From the NCBI RefSeq assembly GCF_001659605.2, contig NC_035173.2:13350347-13414346 (forward strand): a stretch of DNA of 64,000 bases, in the 5' to 3' direction. The position numbers and the translations under genes were made by a program. Origin of the DNA: Manihot esculenta. Lineage: Eukaryota; Streptophyta; Magnoliopsida; Malpighiales; Euphorbiaceae. A model generated the notes under the pieces. It was given only the letters and a program-made list of their open reading frames with translations. It did not search any database and was not told the DNA's origin. Positions 10,100 to 23,070 of this stretch are shown here, piece by piece (the stretch's first letter is position 1; every line of letters starts with the position of its first letter).

Positions 10100-10473
10100 G
10101 TTGTCCTAGACTACAGCTAATCCTCTTGGAGCTGGTATCTTTAGACACATAGCGCCCATGCTGATAACTATACCGTGACAATTTAGAACTGGGTGACCAA
10201 GTATCATATTGTATGCAAGCAGGATATCTACCACCGCAAACTCCACATACAGGTCTTGCTTATGCTTCTCATCATCCAGCATAAGAGGGAGGTTGATTGT
10301 GCTCAGTACTGCCACAGTCTTATCTTCTAATCCTACTAATGTATAAGAGACTTAACAAGATTATTCTTATTCAAGCCTAATTTATTAAAAACATCTATGG
10401 TGAGGAGATTAACGGAACTACCTGTATCCACCAAGACTTCCCTCACCTCATACCTATTTAGATGGATGTTGAC
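10100..10473 (-). pseudogene. Protease-region fragment of Tat-like relic D1
   Basis: The minus-strand reading contains INLPLMLDDEKHKQDLYVEF and VDILLAYNMILGHPVLN, typical of the aspartic protease region of Tat-type gypsy elements. A degenerate copy of the same sequence is at 34900-35240 (D2). The solo LTR C interrupts D1 at 10473/32092. Confidence 0.75.
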
Positions 10474-11905
10474 TGTAATACCCGGCTAGACTCCGGCATT
10501 GGAATTTCAACCTTCCGACGGAATCCCCATTGGAATTCGAAATCTCGAATGCCAGAACCTCTTAGAAGGGTAAAATAAGTTTTTTTACAAATGAATTTTA
10601 TGGTTTTACTGTTGGTTTTTGTGTTAAAGAATTTTAAAAGAAAGAAAAATGCTATAGAGGGGAAAAACCAGGTTCGGCCGCCGAACATGGTGCTGCCGCG
10701 GGAGCTCTCCTTTCTGCCCCCAAAGGTGGTCTGGCCAGCCATTTATAAGAGGCCTCCAGTCCAAAAATGAGAGAGTTTCTCTCCATTTTCAGGCAAAGGT
10801 GAATTCTTGCCCTCCCATAGTTGATTTTGTTGTTTTTCCTTCAAATCCTTCAAAATATTCATGAGTTTTCTCCTGTTTTTGAAGGATTAAGTTTGAATCC
10901 AAGATTTTAAAGTTTGGAGACCATTTCTCCTCAATTCCAAGCTTGGGTCGCATCTACCTTAGATCTTCAAGAGGTAAGTGTAGATCCTTGCCTTTTTCTA
11001 TGTTTTAAGTAAGTTTTAAAAAAGGGTTATGGGTTAAAAATGCGTGAATTGGTTAGATCTAAAGTGTTAGGGTTTGTGTTCGTTTTGATGATGAATGCTT
11101 GCTCTTGTGATGTTTTATAGTTTTTTGTTAGGGTTTAGACTAGTTTTTATGCCCCTTATGCTTGATGAGTGTGTATGCATGTTTTGAGGGGTTGGATGTG
11201 AGGATTTGAGGAGTTTTGGAGATTGAGTGCTTAGGGCAGTTTCGAGTTCTACCTTGCTGGAGAACCCAGGTTCGGCCGCCGAACCTGCATGGGAGGCAGC
11301 CTTGTGGCCGCCTAAACTGCCCTCGAAAGCATGACTTTCGGATCTGTGTTGAGGTTTCGGCCGCCGAACCTGCCCTCAAAAATGCCTGACTTTCGGATCT
11401 GTGGAGGACCTTCGGCCGCCGAACCTGCCCCCGAAAGTGCTTGACTTTCGGATCTGTGGAGGACCTTCGGCCGCCGAACCTGCCGCCGAAATTCCTCTGC
11501 CCAGCCTTCCTTTGCTTATTTTATGTGCATGTTTTGTGATGTTTTAGGAGATTTTTGGGGAGTTGTTTAGAGTCTTGTTAGAGTTATGTTTGGTCCCTCA
11601 TTTGAGTCCATCTGTGTAGGATCAGACCTGAGAGACCGTAGAGGCCAGCAGTAAGTCAACTGCTACAGATTAGGCGAGCGTCAGCCAGAGGTGAGTAGAA
11701 CTGAACTATCTTTTTAAAGTAATTAAACTTTTTAATCATGTTCATGCATCACGAATGCCATGATATATATTAGAATGTTGCATTAGAATTTACGAATATA
11801 ATGCATTGCATAATTATCTGTTGATGTGGATGGATATTGGATGACCCACTAGCCCTCGATATGATATGATATGATATGATATGATACAGAAGTCCAGGTC
11901 GAGGC
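10474..11905 (+). mobile_element. Solo LTR C, 5' portion (Tekay/Del-like)
   Basis: The LTR starts TGTAATACCCGGC and continues at 31367-32091, ending GGGTCGTTACA. Its flanks are TTGAC at 10469-10473 and 32092-32096. Without the nested elements it is about 2.16 kb. There is no internal region, so it is a solo LTR left by LTR-LTR recombination. It carries a TATA-like box (near 10741), four or more TTCGGCCGCCGAA motifs (10674, 11271-11480) and a short ATATG tandem repeat (11857-11886). Confidence 0.93.
11857..11886 (+). repeat. ATATG microsatellite in LTR C
   Basis: About five to six tandem units of GATAT/ATATG just before the insertion point of element B. Old LTR F has a shorter relic of it near 46785. 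Confidence 0.8.
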
Positions 11906-13245
11906 TGTAACGACCCCAAACTGGACCGTCACTGGCGCTAGGATTCAGGTCGGCTTAAGGCCACCAGAACCCGTAGCAAGCCTGCTATACTCTCTGTGTA
12001 CCTGTAAATCTCATACATGATCATACATTTTCTGTGAAAATAAAAACTCTTTTCTGAACCAAGGCTTAACCTGTGCATGCACTATCTCTGTACTCTGTAC
12101 TCTGTACTCTGTACCCCTGACTAGAGCTTGCTCTAGGTGGGTTAACTCATACCTGTTAAGCCTGGTAGTAAAACATACATACATATACAGATCATGTACA
12201 TAACAAACATCACTAAGTCAAGCACATTGCTAACTTTATACACAACTATTACATCTCTTTAAGATTACATGTCCACTCTAAGCTATTACACATCTCTTTA
12301 CTCTTTCTGTACTCTGTGGATCTCCTCTGTATACTGTACACTGAACCTGCAAAACTGGGGTTAAGGGAGTGGGATGAGCTCTATAGCCCAGTGAGTAGAA
12401 CAGTAAAACATCTCAGTAAAATATGATCTCATGGAATGCATCATAACACAGACAATCCACATCAAAGGTAAACCTGTCACCACATAGTCCCGATAACTCT
12501 GTCGTGCCAGGGCGTAGAATCGAGCACCTGGTCTTCCTGTCATATATGTATATGTGTATATAACACCTCTGTACTTACCATTGCCAAGGCGTAGTCAAAG
12601 GCTCCTGGACTTTACTATATACCTGCCAGGGCGTAGTCAAAGGCTCCTGGACTTCTCTGTGCCAGGGCGTAGTCAAAGGCTCCTGGACTTCTCTCAGAGA
12701 CTATTGGATCATTCAGCATTTACCTACATCAACACATAACTAGGCAATGCAATGCAACATATTCGTGGAGTCTAATGCACACAACCTACTATATATTCAT
12801 GATGCATGAACGATGCTAAAAGCATTTCATTTCGCAATTCAAAACAGTAAGTTTAGTTCCACTCACCTCTGGCTATCTGGACTGACTCTGCAGGCTCTGA
12901 AAACTCCGGAGCAGTACTCACTGCTGCTCTCTCTAGTTCCTCTGGTCTGTATAGATACAGATAAACTCAGATGAGGGACCAAACTAGCTTAAACATAACT
13001 CTATGAAACTTCCCAAGAATCCCTTTACTTCTAACTCTAACACTCATGCAAAACATGCAAAAGAAAAGCTGGATAGAACACTTTCGGCGGCAGGTTCGGC
13101 GGCCGAAAGTCTTCTCCAGAGCCGAAACTCAAGCACCTTCGACGGCCGAATCTCTACTTTCGGCAGCCGAACCCTTTCGGGGGCAAGTTTCGGGGGCTGA
13201 AAGGCACTCCAGAGACAAAAGTCTCTAACCTTCGGCGGCACCTTC
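11906..13245 (-). repeat. 3' LTR of element B, distal part
   Basis: On the plus strand it begins TGTAACGACC and runs to the insertion point of A. Compared with the 5' LTR it has three instead of one copy of a roughly 37-bp unit containing GGCGTAGTCAAAGGCTCCTG (12585-12700). It has one fewer CTCTGTA unit (12091-12120). Confidence 0.92.
12585..12700 (+). repeat. Tandem repeat, three units of about 37 bp, in the 3' LTR of B
   Basis: Each unit contains GGCGTAGTCAAAGGCTCCTG followed by a short spacer. The equivalent place in the 5' LTR (near 29875-29910) has one unit. Element A has related units at 13880-14060 and 21456-21640 built on CCAGGCCGTAG. Confidence 0.85.
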
Positions 13246-15489
13246 TGTAACGACCCGAAAATCGGACCGCTACCGGCGCTAGGATCCAGATCGGCTTAAG
13301 GCCGCCGGAACCCGTAGCAAGCCTGACATATAACCTGTAAACCTGTATAATCCCATACATGATCAACAACATACATAAAAAATTTAAAACTTTGCTTTCC
13401 ATATACATCAACCAAACTCAACTTGTGCATATATATAAACATAACATTTATCCCTCTGTGGGATCTCATCAGTGCCCCCAATGGGTGACATAACATATGC
13501 TGAGTTGGTTTACATAAACATCATAAAATCTCTAAGATCATGTATTAAAAGGGATAACAACAATCTATGGTCAAGCACACCTCTAACATCCATATACATC
13601 ATCTCGTTACATATCTATACTGATTAAGACATTACATTACAATTTTGATCATGTCCATTGCTAGCTATTACATAAACATGACTTCTTTACTCTATCCGGA
13701 CTCCTGCTCTATACTGTACCTGCAAGCCTGGGGGTAAAAGGGAGAGGGGTGAGCTAAAAGCCCAGTGAGTAGAACTATAAAACATATTAACACTATGCTC
13801 TATGAAATGCATCATAACACAGACAATTCACATAAGGGTTGGGTGAACTTGTCACCAATTAGTCCAAGCTAACATTGTGCCAGGCCGTAGCATGGGATCC
13901 TGGTCTTCCTGTCATAACATACATTACTTACCATTGCCCCAGGGCCTCCTCTGGGCTCCTGGTCTTCGAGTCCCATAACCGTGCCAGGCCGTAGAATGGG
14001 GTCCTGGTCTTTCCTTACATTGTGCTAGGCCGTAGAATGGGGTCCTGGTCTTCCTGTCATGGACTAATTGGGTCATCCAATATTCACCCACATCAACAAC
14101 AATTGATGCAATGCGGCATATTCGTGAAAACTAATGCGATCATCCTATTGCATAATCATGATGCATGAAACATGATAAAACATTTAATTTCTCAATTTAA
14201 AAGATTAAGTTTAGTTCCACTCACCTCTGGCTGACTCTGACAACACCGAAGCAGCTGAACTCACTGCTGGGGTCCTCGGTTCCTCGGGTCCGAACCTACA
14301 CAGGTGGACTCAAATAAGGGACCAAACATACTTGAACATAACTATAAACTACTCCCCCAAAACCCCCTAAAACATCATGAAACAACCATGCAAAACATGC
14401 AAAGGAAGGCTGAACAGGGCAGGTTCGGCGGCACCTTCGGCGGCCGAAAGTCCCTCCAGAGCCGAAACCCAGGCAGGTTCGGCGGCACCTTCGGCGGCCG
14501 AAAGTCCCAGACAGAGACGAAAGTCTCTTTTTGGGGGCAACTTCGGCAGCCGAAAGGCCTGCCTCCCCAGCCATGTTCGGCGGCCGAAAGTCCTTCGGCT
14601 GCCGAACCTGGTTTCTGCCAAAGGGCAGAAACTTGGCTCCTTTTGCACATTTTTGCCTCCAAACCTTCCAAACATGCAACAAACCTATTCTACAACACAC
14701 AAACACAAACATACATGTTCCTAGGGGCCTCAAACTATCATAAACCCCATCTACAACACATCAAGCATCCACATTGTTCATGAACATACATTTATACCCA
14801 TAAACATAACTAAAACCTAAACATGCATTCTAACCCATAGATCTACTTAAAACTTACTTTAAACATGCAATGAGCTTAAGATCGACTCTTACCTCTTGTA
14901 GATCGAGAGAGAGACGACCTAAAACTCGAAGGTAGGAGAGATTGGGTTCTTGAACCTCCAAGCTCCAAAACTTTGCTCAAAAGCTCAAATCTTCAAAACA
15001 AAGTTAAAACAAATGAAAATCTTGAAAGATCTAGAGGAAGAACATCAAAGATTGGTGAGGGACGGCGGAGAGCTCACCTTGGCCGAAAATGGGGAAAAAG
15101 CTCGCCCGTTTTCGGCTAAGGGACCCTTTTATAGTGGCTGGCCAGGCCACGTTCGGGGGCCGAAAGTGCCTCCGCATGCATGCCATGTTCGGCGGCCGAA
15201 CTTGAGATTCGGCGGCCGAACCTGGACTTCCCTCACTTATGCTTTCGGGGGCCTAAAGCACACCCGCAACGCATGCATGTTCGGCGGCCGTACTTGAGGT
15301 TCGGCGGCCGAACCTGAGTTTTCCTCCAAGGTTGTTTTCATGCAAAAACTCATTTCCTTTTCACTTAAAACCATGAAAATCATTAAAACATTTTGTAAAA
15401 ATATGGTTCTACCCTTCTAGAGGTCTCCGACATCCGAGATTCCACCGGACGGTAGGAATTCTGATACCGGAGTCTAGCCGGGTATTACA
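13246..15489 (-). repeat. 3' LTR of element A
   Basis: This 2244-bp LTR has a plus-strand start TGTAACGACCCG and end GGGTATTACA. It holds TTCGGCGGCCGAA motifs near 14436, 14490, 14576, 15189, 15209 and 15300. Relative to the 5' LTR it lacks one 18-bp motif unit and has an extra 20-bp one near 15280-15300. The TATA box is at 15126-15133 on the minus strand. Confidence 0.95.
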
Positions 15490-15504
15490 TTCTCCCCCCC
15501 TTAA
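15490..15504 (-). other. Polypurine tract of element A
   Basis: The minus strand reads TTAAGGGGGGGAGAA directly before the TGTAATACCC start of the 3' LTR. This is the expected plus-strand primer. Confidence 0.88.
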
Positions 15505-15526
15505 GAACATTCGTCCCCGAATGTTC
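15505..15526 (-). other. Conserved hairpin next to the polypurine tract of A
   Basis: GAACATTCG and CGAATGTTC form perfect 9-bp arms around a four-base loop. The same structure occurs in B at 23970-23991. Each arm contains GAAnnTTC, the heat-shock-element dyad. Confidence 0.75.
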
Positions 15527-15586
15527 CTCAACTAGTACATGCATAGAATCATCACATCATACACATAAAACACATAGAGACTAACC

Positions 15587-18500
15587 TTAAAAGAGATGAG
15601 GATATTGCCGGAGCACAGACTCCCGTGTCTCCCAAGTGCACTCTTCCAGATTGTGGTGGTTCCAAAGGACCTTCACCATCGGGATTTCCTTGTTCCTTAG
15701 CTTTCTGATCTGGGTGTCTAGGATCCGTACTGGCTGCTCAACATAGGTGAGATCCTCTTGGATCTCCACATCAGGCTCACTAAGAACCTTGCCCGGATCT
15801 GACACGAACTTTCTCAACATGGAAACATGAAAAACCGGATGGATTCTCTCCATTGAAGCAGGTAAATCCAGCTTGTATGATACATTCCCAATCTTTTGCA
15901 AGACTTCAAAGGGTCCGATGTACCGTGGAGCCAGTTTACCTTTCTTTCCAAAGCGAACCACTCCTTTCATTGGAGACATCTTGAGCAATACTAGATCCCC
16001 CTCCTGAAACTCTACTTGCCTTCTGCGGACGTCTGCATAACTCTTCTGTCTGCTTGCAGCAGTCTTGATCCTTTCTCTGATTATGGGTACCACCCTGCTG
16101 GTGATCTCTACTAGCTCAGGCCCTGCTAGGGCCTTTTCTCCAATTTCTTCCCAGCAAACAGGTGATCTGCACTTCCTTCCATATAAAGCTTCATATGGAG
16201 CCATCCTGATGCTAGCATGATGGCTGTTATTGTAGGCAAACTCCACCAAAGGTAGATGCTGCCTCCAAGAACCGCCAAAGTCCAGCACACACATTCTTAG
16301 CATATCTTCTATGGTCTGGATGGTCCTCTCTGACTGTCCGTCTGTCTGTGGATGGAAAGCAGTGCTAAAATCCAACCTGGTACCCATGGCATCCTGCAGA
16401 CTCCGTCAAAACCTGGAGGTGAACTGGGGTCCTCTATCTGACACTATAGAAACAGGAACTCCATGCAGTCTGACAATCTCATCAACATACACCTGCGCCA
16501 ACTTGTCCACAGAATAGCCACTCCTGACAGGGATGAAGTGAGCAGATTTGGTGAGTCTGTCCACAATCACCCATATGGAGTCCAATCTGTTGGACGTCGC
16601 CGGTAACCCCACTACGAAGTCCATAGCTATATTTTCCCATTTCCACTCTGGAATAGGTAGCGGGTTAAGCATTCCAGCCGGCTTCTGATGTTCCAGCTTC
16701 ACCCTCTGACAAACTTCGCAGGCTGACACAAACTGTGCCACTTCTCTCTTCATAGCTGGCCACCAATAAACCTTTTTCAGATTTTGATACATCTTGGTGG
16801 CTCCGGGGTGAATGCTGTATCTTGCATTATGAGCCTCTCTCATAATGTCTCCTTTTAGCCCTATGTCATCTGGTACACATAAACGACTCCCATAGCGGAG
16901 GATCCCCTTGTTGTCGAATCTGAACTCACTGTCTTTGCCTGACTGAATAGTCCTGGCAATCTTCACTAACTCTGGGTCCTCATGCTGTTTCTGAGCCACC
17001 TGCTCCAGAAACACGGGTGTCACTCTCATCTAAGCAACTAAAGCACCTGTACCAGACAACTCCAACTGTAGACCTTCATCAATGAGCTTGTAGAACTCCT
17101 TCACCACTGGTCTCCTGTCCGCCGTGATGTGGGATAGACTGCCTAGTGATTTCCGGCTTAGGGCGTCTGCCACAACATTCGCCTTACCCGGATGATACTG
17201 GATCTTGCAATCATAGTCACTCAGCAGCTCTACCCATCTTCTCTGTCTCAAGTTCAAATCCCTCTGACGCAAGATGTACTGCAGGCTCTTATGATCTGTG
17301 AAGATCTCACATTTAACCCCATAGAGGTAGTGCCTCCACATCTTGAGTGCAAAGATAACGGCTGCCATTTCCAGGTCATGTGTGGGGTAATTCAACTCAT
17401 GCTTCCTTAGCTGCCTAGAAGCATAAGCAATCACCCTCTCATTCTGCATAAGCACACAACCCAGTCCCACTCGGGATGCATCACAAAAAACCGTGAAGTC
17501 CTCATTGCTAGCTGGCAAAGCTAACACTGGTGCTGACGTCAACCTCTTCTTAAGCTCTTCAAAACTCTCTTCGCACTGGTCGGTCCACACAAACTTCTGA
17601 TTCTTCCTGGTTAACCTGGTCAGAGGAGTTGCTATATTCGAGAAGTCATGAACGAACCTCCTGTAGTAACCTGCCAAACCCAAGAAACTTCTAATCTCTG
17701 TCACTGAAGTGGGTCTAGGCCAGTTAGCCACAGCTTCTACCTTCTTGGGGTCTACCTCTATTCCCTCTTCCGACACAACATGCCCCAAGAACGAAATGTT
17801 CATCAGCCAGAACTCACACTTGGAGAACTTGGCATACAAGCCATGCTCCCTCAAGGTCTGCAGAACCAACCTCAGATGATGGGCATGCTCCTCTGCATTC
17901 CTGGAATACACTAAGATATCATCTATGAAGACAATAACAAAGTGATCCAGGTATTGGCTAAACACTCTGTTCATGAGATCCATGAATGCTGCAGGGGCAT
18001 TGGTTAACCCGAACGGCATCACAAGGAACTCAAAATGCCCATATCTGGTCCTGAAAGCTGTCTTTGGCACATCTTCCTCTCTGATCCTCAGCTGGTGATA
18101 CCCGGACCTCAGATCTATTTTGGAGAAACAACCCGCTCCTGCTAGCTGGTCGAATAGATCGTCGATCCTTGGCAATGGGTACCTATTCTTGGTAGTGACT
18201 TTGTTCAACTGCCTGTAGTCGATACAAAGTCTAAGGGATCCATCCTTCTTTCTCACAAACAAAACTGGAGCACCCCAAGGTGAGGTACTCGGTCGGATGA
18301 AGCCCTTGTCTACCAGCTCCTGTAACTGCTCCTTCAACTCTTTCAATTCTGCTGGCGCCATCCTGTAGGGAGGGATAAAGATCGGTCGGAATCCAGGCAT
18401 CAATTCTATCTCGAACTCTATCTCCCTAGCAGGTGGTAAACCTGGCAGCTCGTCTGGGAACACATCTAAGAACTCTCTAACCACTGGCACCGAGGCGGGC

Positions 18501-20554
18501 TCTCTAACCTGACTGTTAAGCTCTCTCACATGAGCCAAATACCCCCGACATCCCCTCCTGAGCAACCTACGAGCCTGAAGAGCTGATATCAGACCTCTAG
18601 GTGTACCCCTCTTGTCTCCTCTGAAGACAACCTCAGACCCATCCTGACCTCTGAACCTGACTACCTTGTCCTTGAAGTCCAAGGTAGCACCATGGGTAGA
18701 TAACCAGTCCATCCCTAGAATGACGTCAAAATCTGTCAAATCTAGAACCACTAGGTCGGCGGACAAGCATCTTCCCTCAACAAACACAGGACTACACTGG
18801 CAGACTGACTCTGCCACTGATGGGTCACACTTGGGTCCACTGACCCAGAGAGGACACTCTAACCCAGAAGTCATCAGACCCAACCTCTCTACGGCTCTCG
18901 GCGCAATAAAAGAATGAGATGCACCAGGGTCCATCAAGGCATACACATCTGAACAACCAACGACTAAGTTACCTGCCACCACGGTGTTAGATGCATCTAC
19001 CTCCTGCTGAGTCATTGTGAAGATCCGTGCTGGAGCTGATGGACCTTCTCCTCTAAAACCCACTGAAGAAGAGGCTGCCCCTCTCCCTCTGCCTCTGCCA
19101 CTGGCCTGAGTCATGGCTGGAGCTGCTGGCTGCGCTACACTGCCTGAAGCTGTCTGCTGGGACTGAGCCATCGGGACTGCTCTTGGACATTCTCGAGCCA
19201 TATGCCCCTCCTGACCACATCTGAAACAGGCGTTCGTCCCAAACCGACATACTCCCCTGTGTGGCTTACCACTAGAGCTTGAGCCACTCCCAAATCCCAG
19301 ACTGGACTTGACTTTGCTCCAAAACTTGTTCTTCTTACCCTTGGGTTTACCCCATCTCTTACTACCTGAAGCTGCTGCACTCAGGGTAGAGGCATCTAAC
19401 CTTCCCCCACCCGGAGTTTTAGGACCAGAAGACTGTGCCACTGTCTGCTTAACTGTCCCCTGAATGATGGCACTGGCCTCCATTTTCCTGGCCATATCTA
19501 CTATGGCATGGAAGCTCTCCTTGTCCACTGATTGAATCAAGGAGGAATACCTGGAGTGAAGTTTCATGACATACCTCCTTGACTTCTTCGAATCTGTATC
19601 CAGACTCTGCCCAGCAAAAGGCAACAGCTCCAAGAATCTGTCAGTGTACTCCTCTACACTCATTTCATCCGTCTGCCTCAACTGTTCAAACTCTATCATT
19701 TTCAGCTCCCTTGAACTATCGGGAAAAGCCCATCCTGCAAACTCGTTTGCAAACTCTTCCCAAGACAAACTTTCCACCCTCGGGCTCACAAAACTCTTAA
19801 ACCACTCTCGGGCTTTCTTGCATTTTAATGTGAACCCAGCCATCTGAATGGCTCTACTGTCATCCGCCCCTAACTCCTCTGTAATAGTCTTTACCCTCTC
19901 AAGATACACAAATGGGTCATCGCCTGACTGAAACTGGGGAGCACCCAGCTTCATGTATTCAGTCATCTTGACCTTGCTCCTTCTAGATGAGCTAGGCCTA
20001 GGTAGTTGGGTTTCTGGAACTGGGGTTTCTGCTGATGGTGGAGAAGGTGCAACATTTTCTGTGGTAGGGTTTGCTGGATTTGGGTAGTAGGGTGGTGGTG
20101 GATACATCGGGTACTGTGAGTATGGTGGGTAGTATAGTGGGTATGGCATCTGTGTGGGATAAGGGGTAAAGCTAGGGTAATCCGATGTACCTCCCATCGA
20201 ATACCCGGGATGCTGTGAGAAGTGTGGGTAGTGGGGTGGCTGAACAAATCCCGAGGCCTGAGTGCCTCCCTGGGACTCTCCCATACCTTCTTCTAACATG
20301 CTAACTCCCAAACTGCCATCCCTTCTCTGCTCTACATCCATATCATCCCCCATATCCTCTGATATTCCTCCCTGAACTGTACCCCTCACTGATCTGCTTC
20401 TACCCAGATCCAGAGACCTTCTAGGGTCTCTTGCTGCTCTTTCTTTGTTAGACCTGCTAGACATTGCCCTAGGCAATGTTGGAGGACGGGCGCTCATGCC
20501 CTCATCCTCAGGTGGCACTCCAGTCAATCGTGCAGATCGACGAGTTCCTCTCAT
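15587..20554 (-). pseudogene. gag-pol: Gag-pol polyprotein of element A, two nonsense codons
   Basis: One frame of about 1655 codons from [10 protein letters not shown] (20554; the frame is open upstream to 20641). Order: gag domain, CCHC knuckle [15 protein letters not shown] (about residue 440), protease DPGASHSFI (about 540), RT with FIDDILVYS (about 875), RNase [10 protein letters not shown] (about 1020), and an integrase zinc finger with HPGATKMYQ and CEVCQRVK. The integrase core shows SDRGPQFTSRF and [15 protein letters not shown]-type module follows, then a chromodomain-like tail [19 protein letters not shown] at 17030-17032 (CAG in B) lies between RNase H and integrase. TGA at 16406-16408 (TGG in B) lies inside the integrase core. 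All other domains are intact, so the copy has few lesions but could not make integrase without readthrough. Confidence 0.93.
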
Positions 20555-20808
20555 CCTGTTTCTGAAAAACAGCACACATAGCACAACATTAGCATCATAT
20601 GGTTCATGTGGGCACACATGAACCCTCAGCACATACATCACATATCATAGCATATCATTAATGCACATGCATGTTATCATGGCATTTCACATCATCATAC
20701 AAGACAGGACTCCACATCCTATCCTAGTGGACATGATCTTTCCTATTGTGCTTGACCTTCTATAACATCTATGAGCCCGACACTCTAGGTCCGACCATAT
20801 GAACCTAG
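20555..20808 (-). other. 5' leader of element A
   Basis: Untranslated stretch between primer site and gag. No gene is seen in it. Confidence 0.7.
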
Positions 20809-20821
20809 GGCTCTGATACCA
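20809..20821 (-). other. Primer binding site of element A (initiator tRNA-Met)
   Basis: The minus strand reads TGGTATCAGAGCC three bases after the 5' LTR, the standard tRNA-iMet primer site of plant chromoviruses. Confidence 0.93.
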
Positions 20822-20824
20822 CTC

Positions 20825-23065
20825 TGTAACGACCCGAAAATCGGACCGCTACCGGCGCTAGGATCCAGATCGGCTTAAGGCCGCCGGAACCCGTAGCAAG
20901 CCTAACATATAACCTGTAAACCTGTATAATCCCATACATGATCAACAACATACATAAAAAATTTAAAACTTTGCTTTCCATATACATCAACCAAACTCAA
21001 CCTGTGCATATACATAAACATAACATTTATCCCTCTGTGGGATCTCATCAGTGCCCCCAATGGGTGACATAACATATGCTGAGTTGGTTTACATAAACAT
21101 CATAAAATCTCTAAGATCATGTATTAAAAGGGATAACAACAATCTATGGTCAAGCACACCTCTAACATCCATATACATCATCTCGTTACATATCTATACT
21201 GATTAAGACATTACATTACAATTTTGATCATGTCCATTGCTAGCTATTACATAAACATGACTTCTTTACTCTATCCGGACTCCTGCTCTATACTGTACCT
21301 GCAAGCCTGGGGGTAAAAGGGAGAGGGGTGAGCTAAAAGCCCAGTGAGTAGAACTATAAAACATATTAACACTATGCTCTATGAAATGCATCATAACACA
21401 GACAATTCATATAAGGGTTGGGTGAACTTGTCACCAATTAGTCCAAGCTAACATTGTGCCAGGCCGTAGCATGGGGTCCTGGTCTTCCTGTCATAACATA
21501 CATTACTTACCATTGCCCCAAGGCCTCCTCTGGGCTCCTGGTCTTCGAGTCCCAAAACCGTGCCAGGCCGTAGAATGGGGTCCTGGTCTTTCCTTACATT
21601 GTGCCAGGCCGTAGAATGGGGTCCTGGTCTTCCTGTCATGGACTAATTGGGTCATCCAATATTCACCCACATCAACAACAATTGATGCAATGCGGCATAT
21701 TCGTGAAAACTAATGCGATCATCCTATTGCATAATCATGATGCATGAAACATGATAAAACATTTAATTTCTCAATTTAAAAGATTAAGTTTAGTTCCACT
21801 CACCTCTGGCTGACTCTGACAACACCGAAGCAGCTGAACTCACTGCTGGGGTCCTTGGTTCCTCGGGTCCGAACCTACACAGGTGGACTCAAATGAGGGA
21901 CCAAACATACTTGAACATAACTATAAACTACTCCCCAAAAACCCCCTAAAACATCATGAAACAACCATGCAAAACATGCAAAGGAAGGCTGAACAGGGCA
22001 GGTTTGGCGGCACCTTCGGCGGCCGAAAGTCCCTCCAGAGCCGAAACCCAGGCAGGTTCGGCGGCACCTTCGGCGGCCGAAAGTCCCAGACAGAGACGAA
22101 AGTCTCTTTTCGGGGGCAACTTCGGCAACCGAAAGGCCTGCCTCCCCAGCCATGTTCGGCGGCCGAAAGTCCTTCGGCGGCCGAAAGTCCTTCGGCTGCC
22201 GAACTTGGTTTCTGCCAAAGGGCAGAAACTTGGCTCCTTTTGCACATTTTTGCCTCCAAACCTTCCAAACATGCAACAAACCTATTCTACAACACACAAA
22301 CACAAACATACATGTTCCTAGGGGCCTCAAACCATCATAAACCCCATCTACAACACATCAAGCATCCACATTATTCATGAACATACATTTATACCCATAA
22401 ACATAACTAAAACCTAAACATGCATTCTAACCCATAGATCTACATAAAACTTACTTTAAACATGCAATGAGCTTAAGATCGACTCTTACCTCTTGTAGAT
22501 CGAGAGAGAGACGACCTAAAACTCGAAGGTGGGAGAGATTGGGTTCTTGAACCTCCAAGCTCCAAAACTTTGCTCAAAAGCTCAAATCTTCAAAACAAAG
22601 TTAAAACAAATGAAAATCTTGAAAGATCTAGAGGAAGAACATCAAAGATTGGTGAGGGACGGCGGAGAGCTCACCTTGGCCGAAAATGGGGAAAAAGCTC
22701 GCCCGTTTTCGGCTAAGGGACCCTTTTATAGTGGCTGGCCAGGCCACGTTCGGGGGCCGAAAGTGTCTCCGCCTGCATGCCATGTTCGGCGGCCGAACTT
22801 GAGATTCGGCGGCCGAACCTGGACTTCCTTCACTTATGCTTTCGGGGGCCTAAAGCACACCCGCAACGTATGCATGTTCGGCGCCCGAACCTGAGTTTTC
22901 CTCCAAGGTTGTTTTCATGCAAAAACTCATTTCCTTTTACTTAAAACCATGAAAATCATTAAAACATTTTGTAAAAATATGGTTCTACCCTTTTAGAGGT
23001 CTCCGACATCCGAGATTCCACCAGACGGTAGGAATTCCGATACCGGAGTCTAGCCGGGTATTACA
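20825..23065 (-). repeat. 5' LTR of element A
   Basis: This 2241-bp LTR would drive transcription of A. The TATA box is at 22731-22740 (minus strand). It has a tandem duplication of an 18-bp motif unit (22153-22190) that the 3' LTR lacks. Confidence 0.95.
22731..22740 (-). promoter_or_regulatory. TATA box of the 5' LTR of element A
   Basis: TATAAAAGGG on the minus strand, preceded by a CTGGCCAGCC block. The block is shared by all family LTRs in the window. Confidence 0.6.
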
Positions 23066-23070
23066 CCTTC

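Larger units (their letters stand above)
13246..23065 (-). mobile_element. Complete Tekay/Del-like chromovirus A, TSD CCTTC
   Basis: Flanked by CCTTC at 13241-13245 and 23066-23070, inside the 3' LTR of B. LTRs are 13246-15489 (3') and 20825-23065 (5'). It has an initiator-Met primer site (20809-20821), one gag-pol frame (20554-15587) and a polypurine tract at 15490-15504. The LTRs differ by few substitutions and by two indels at the GC-rich motif, so this is a recent insertion and the youngest layer of this nest. Two nonsense codons interrupt the polyprotein. Confidence 0.96.

Noticed and set aside
12554..12739. CRISPR-like array of CTCCTGGACTTC units
   Set aside because: The units are contiguous tandem repeats without unique spacers, in a plant LTR, and vary between sister LTRs.
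20569..20641. Upstream start of the element A frame (MMYVLRVHV...)
   Set aside because: The matching element B begins at [10 protein letters not shown] and lacks the upstream extension, so 20554 is the better start.
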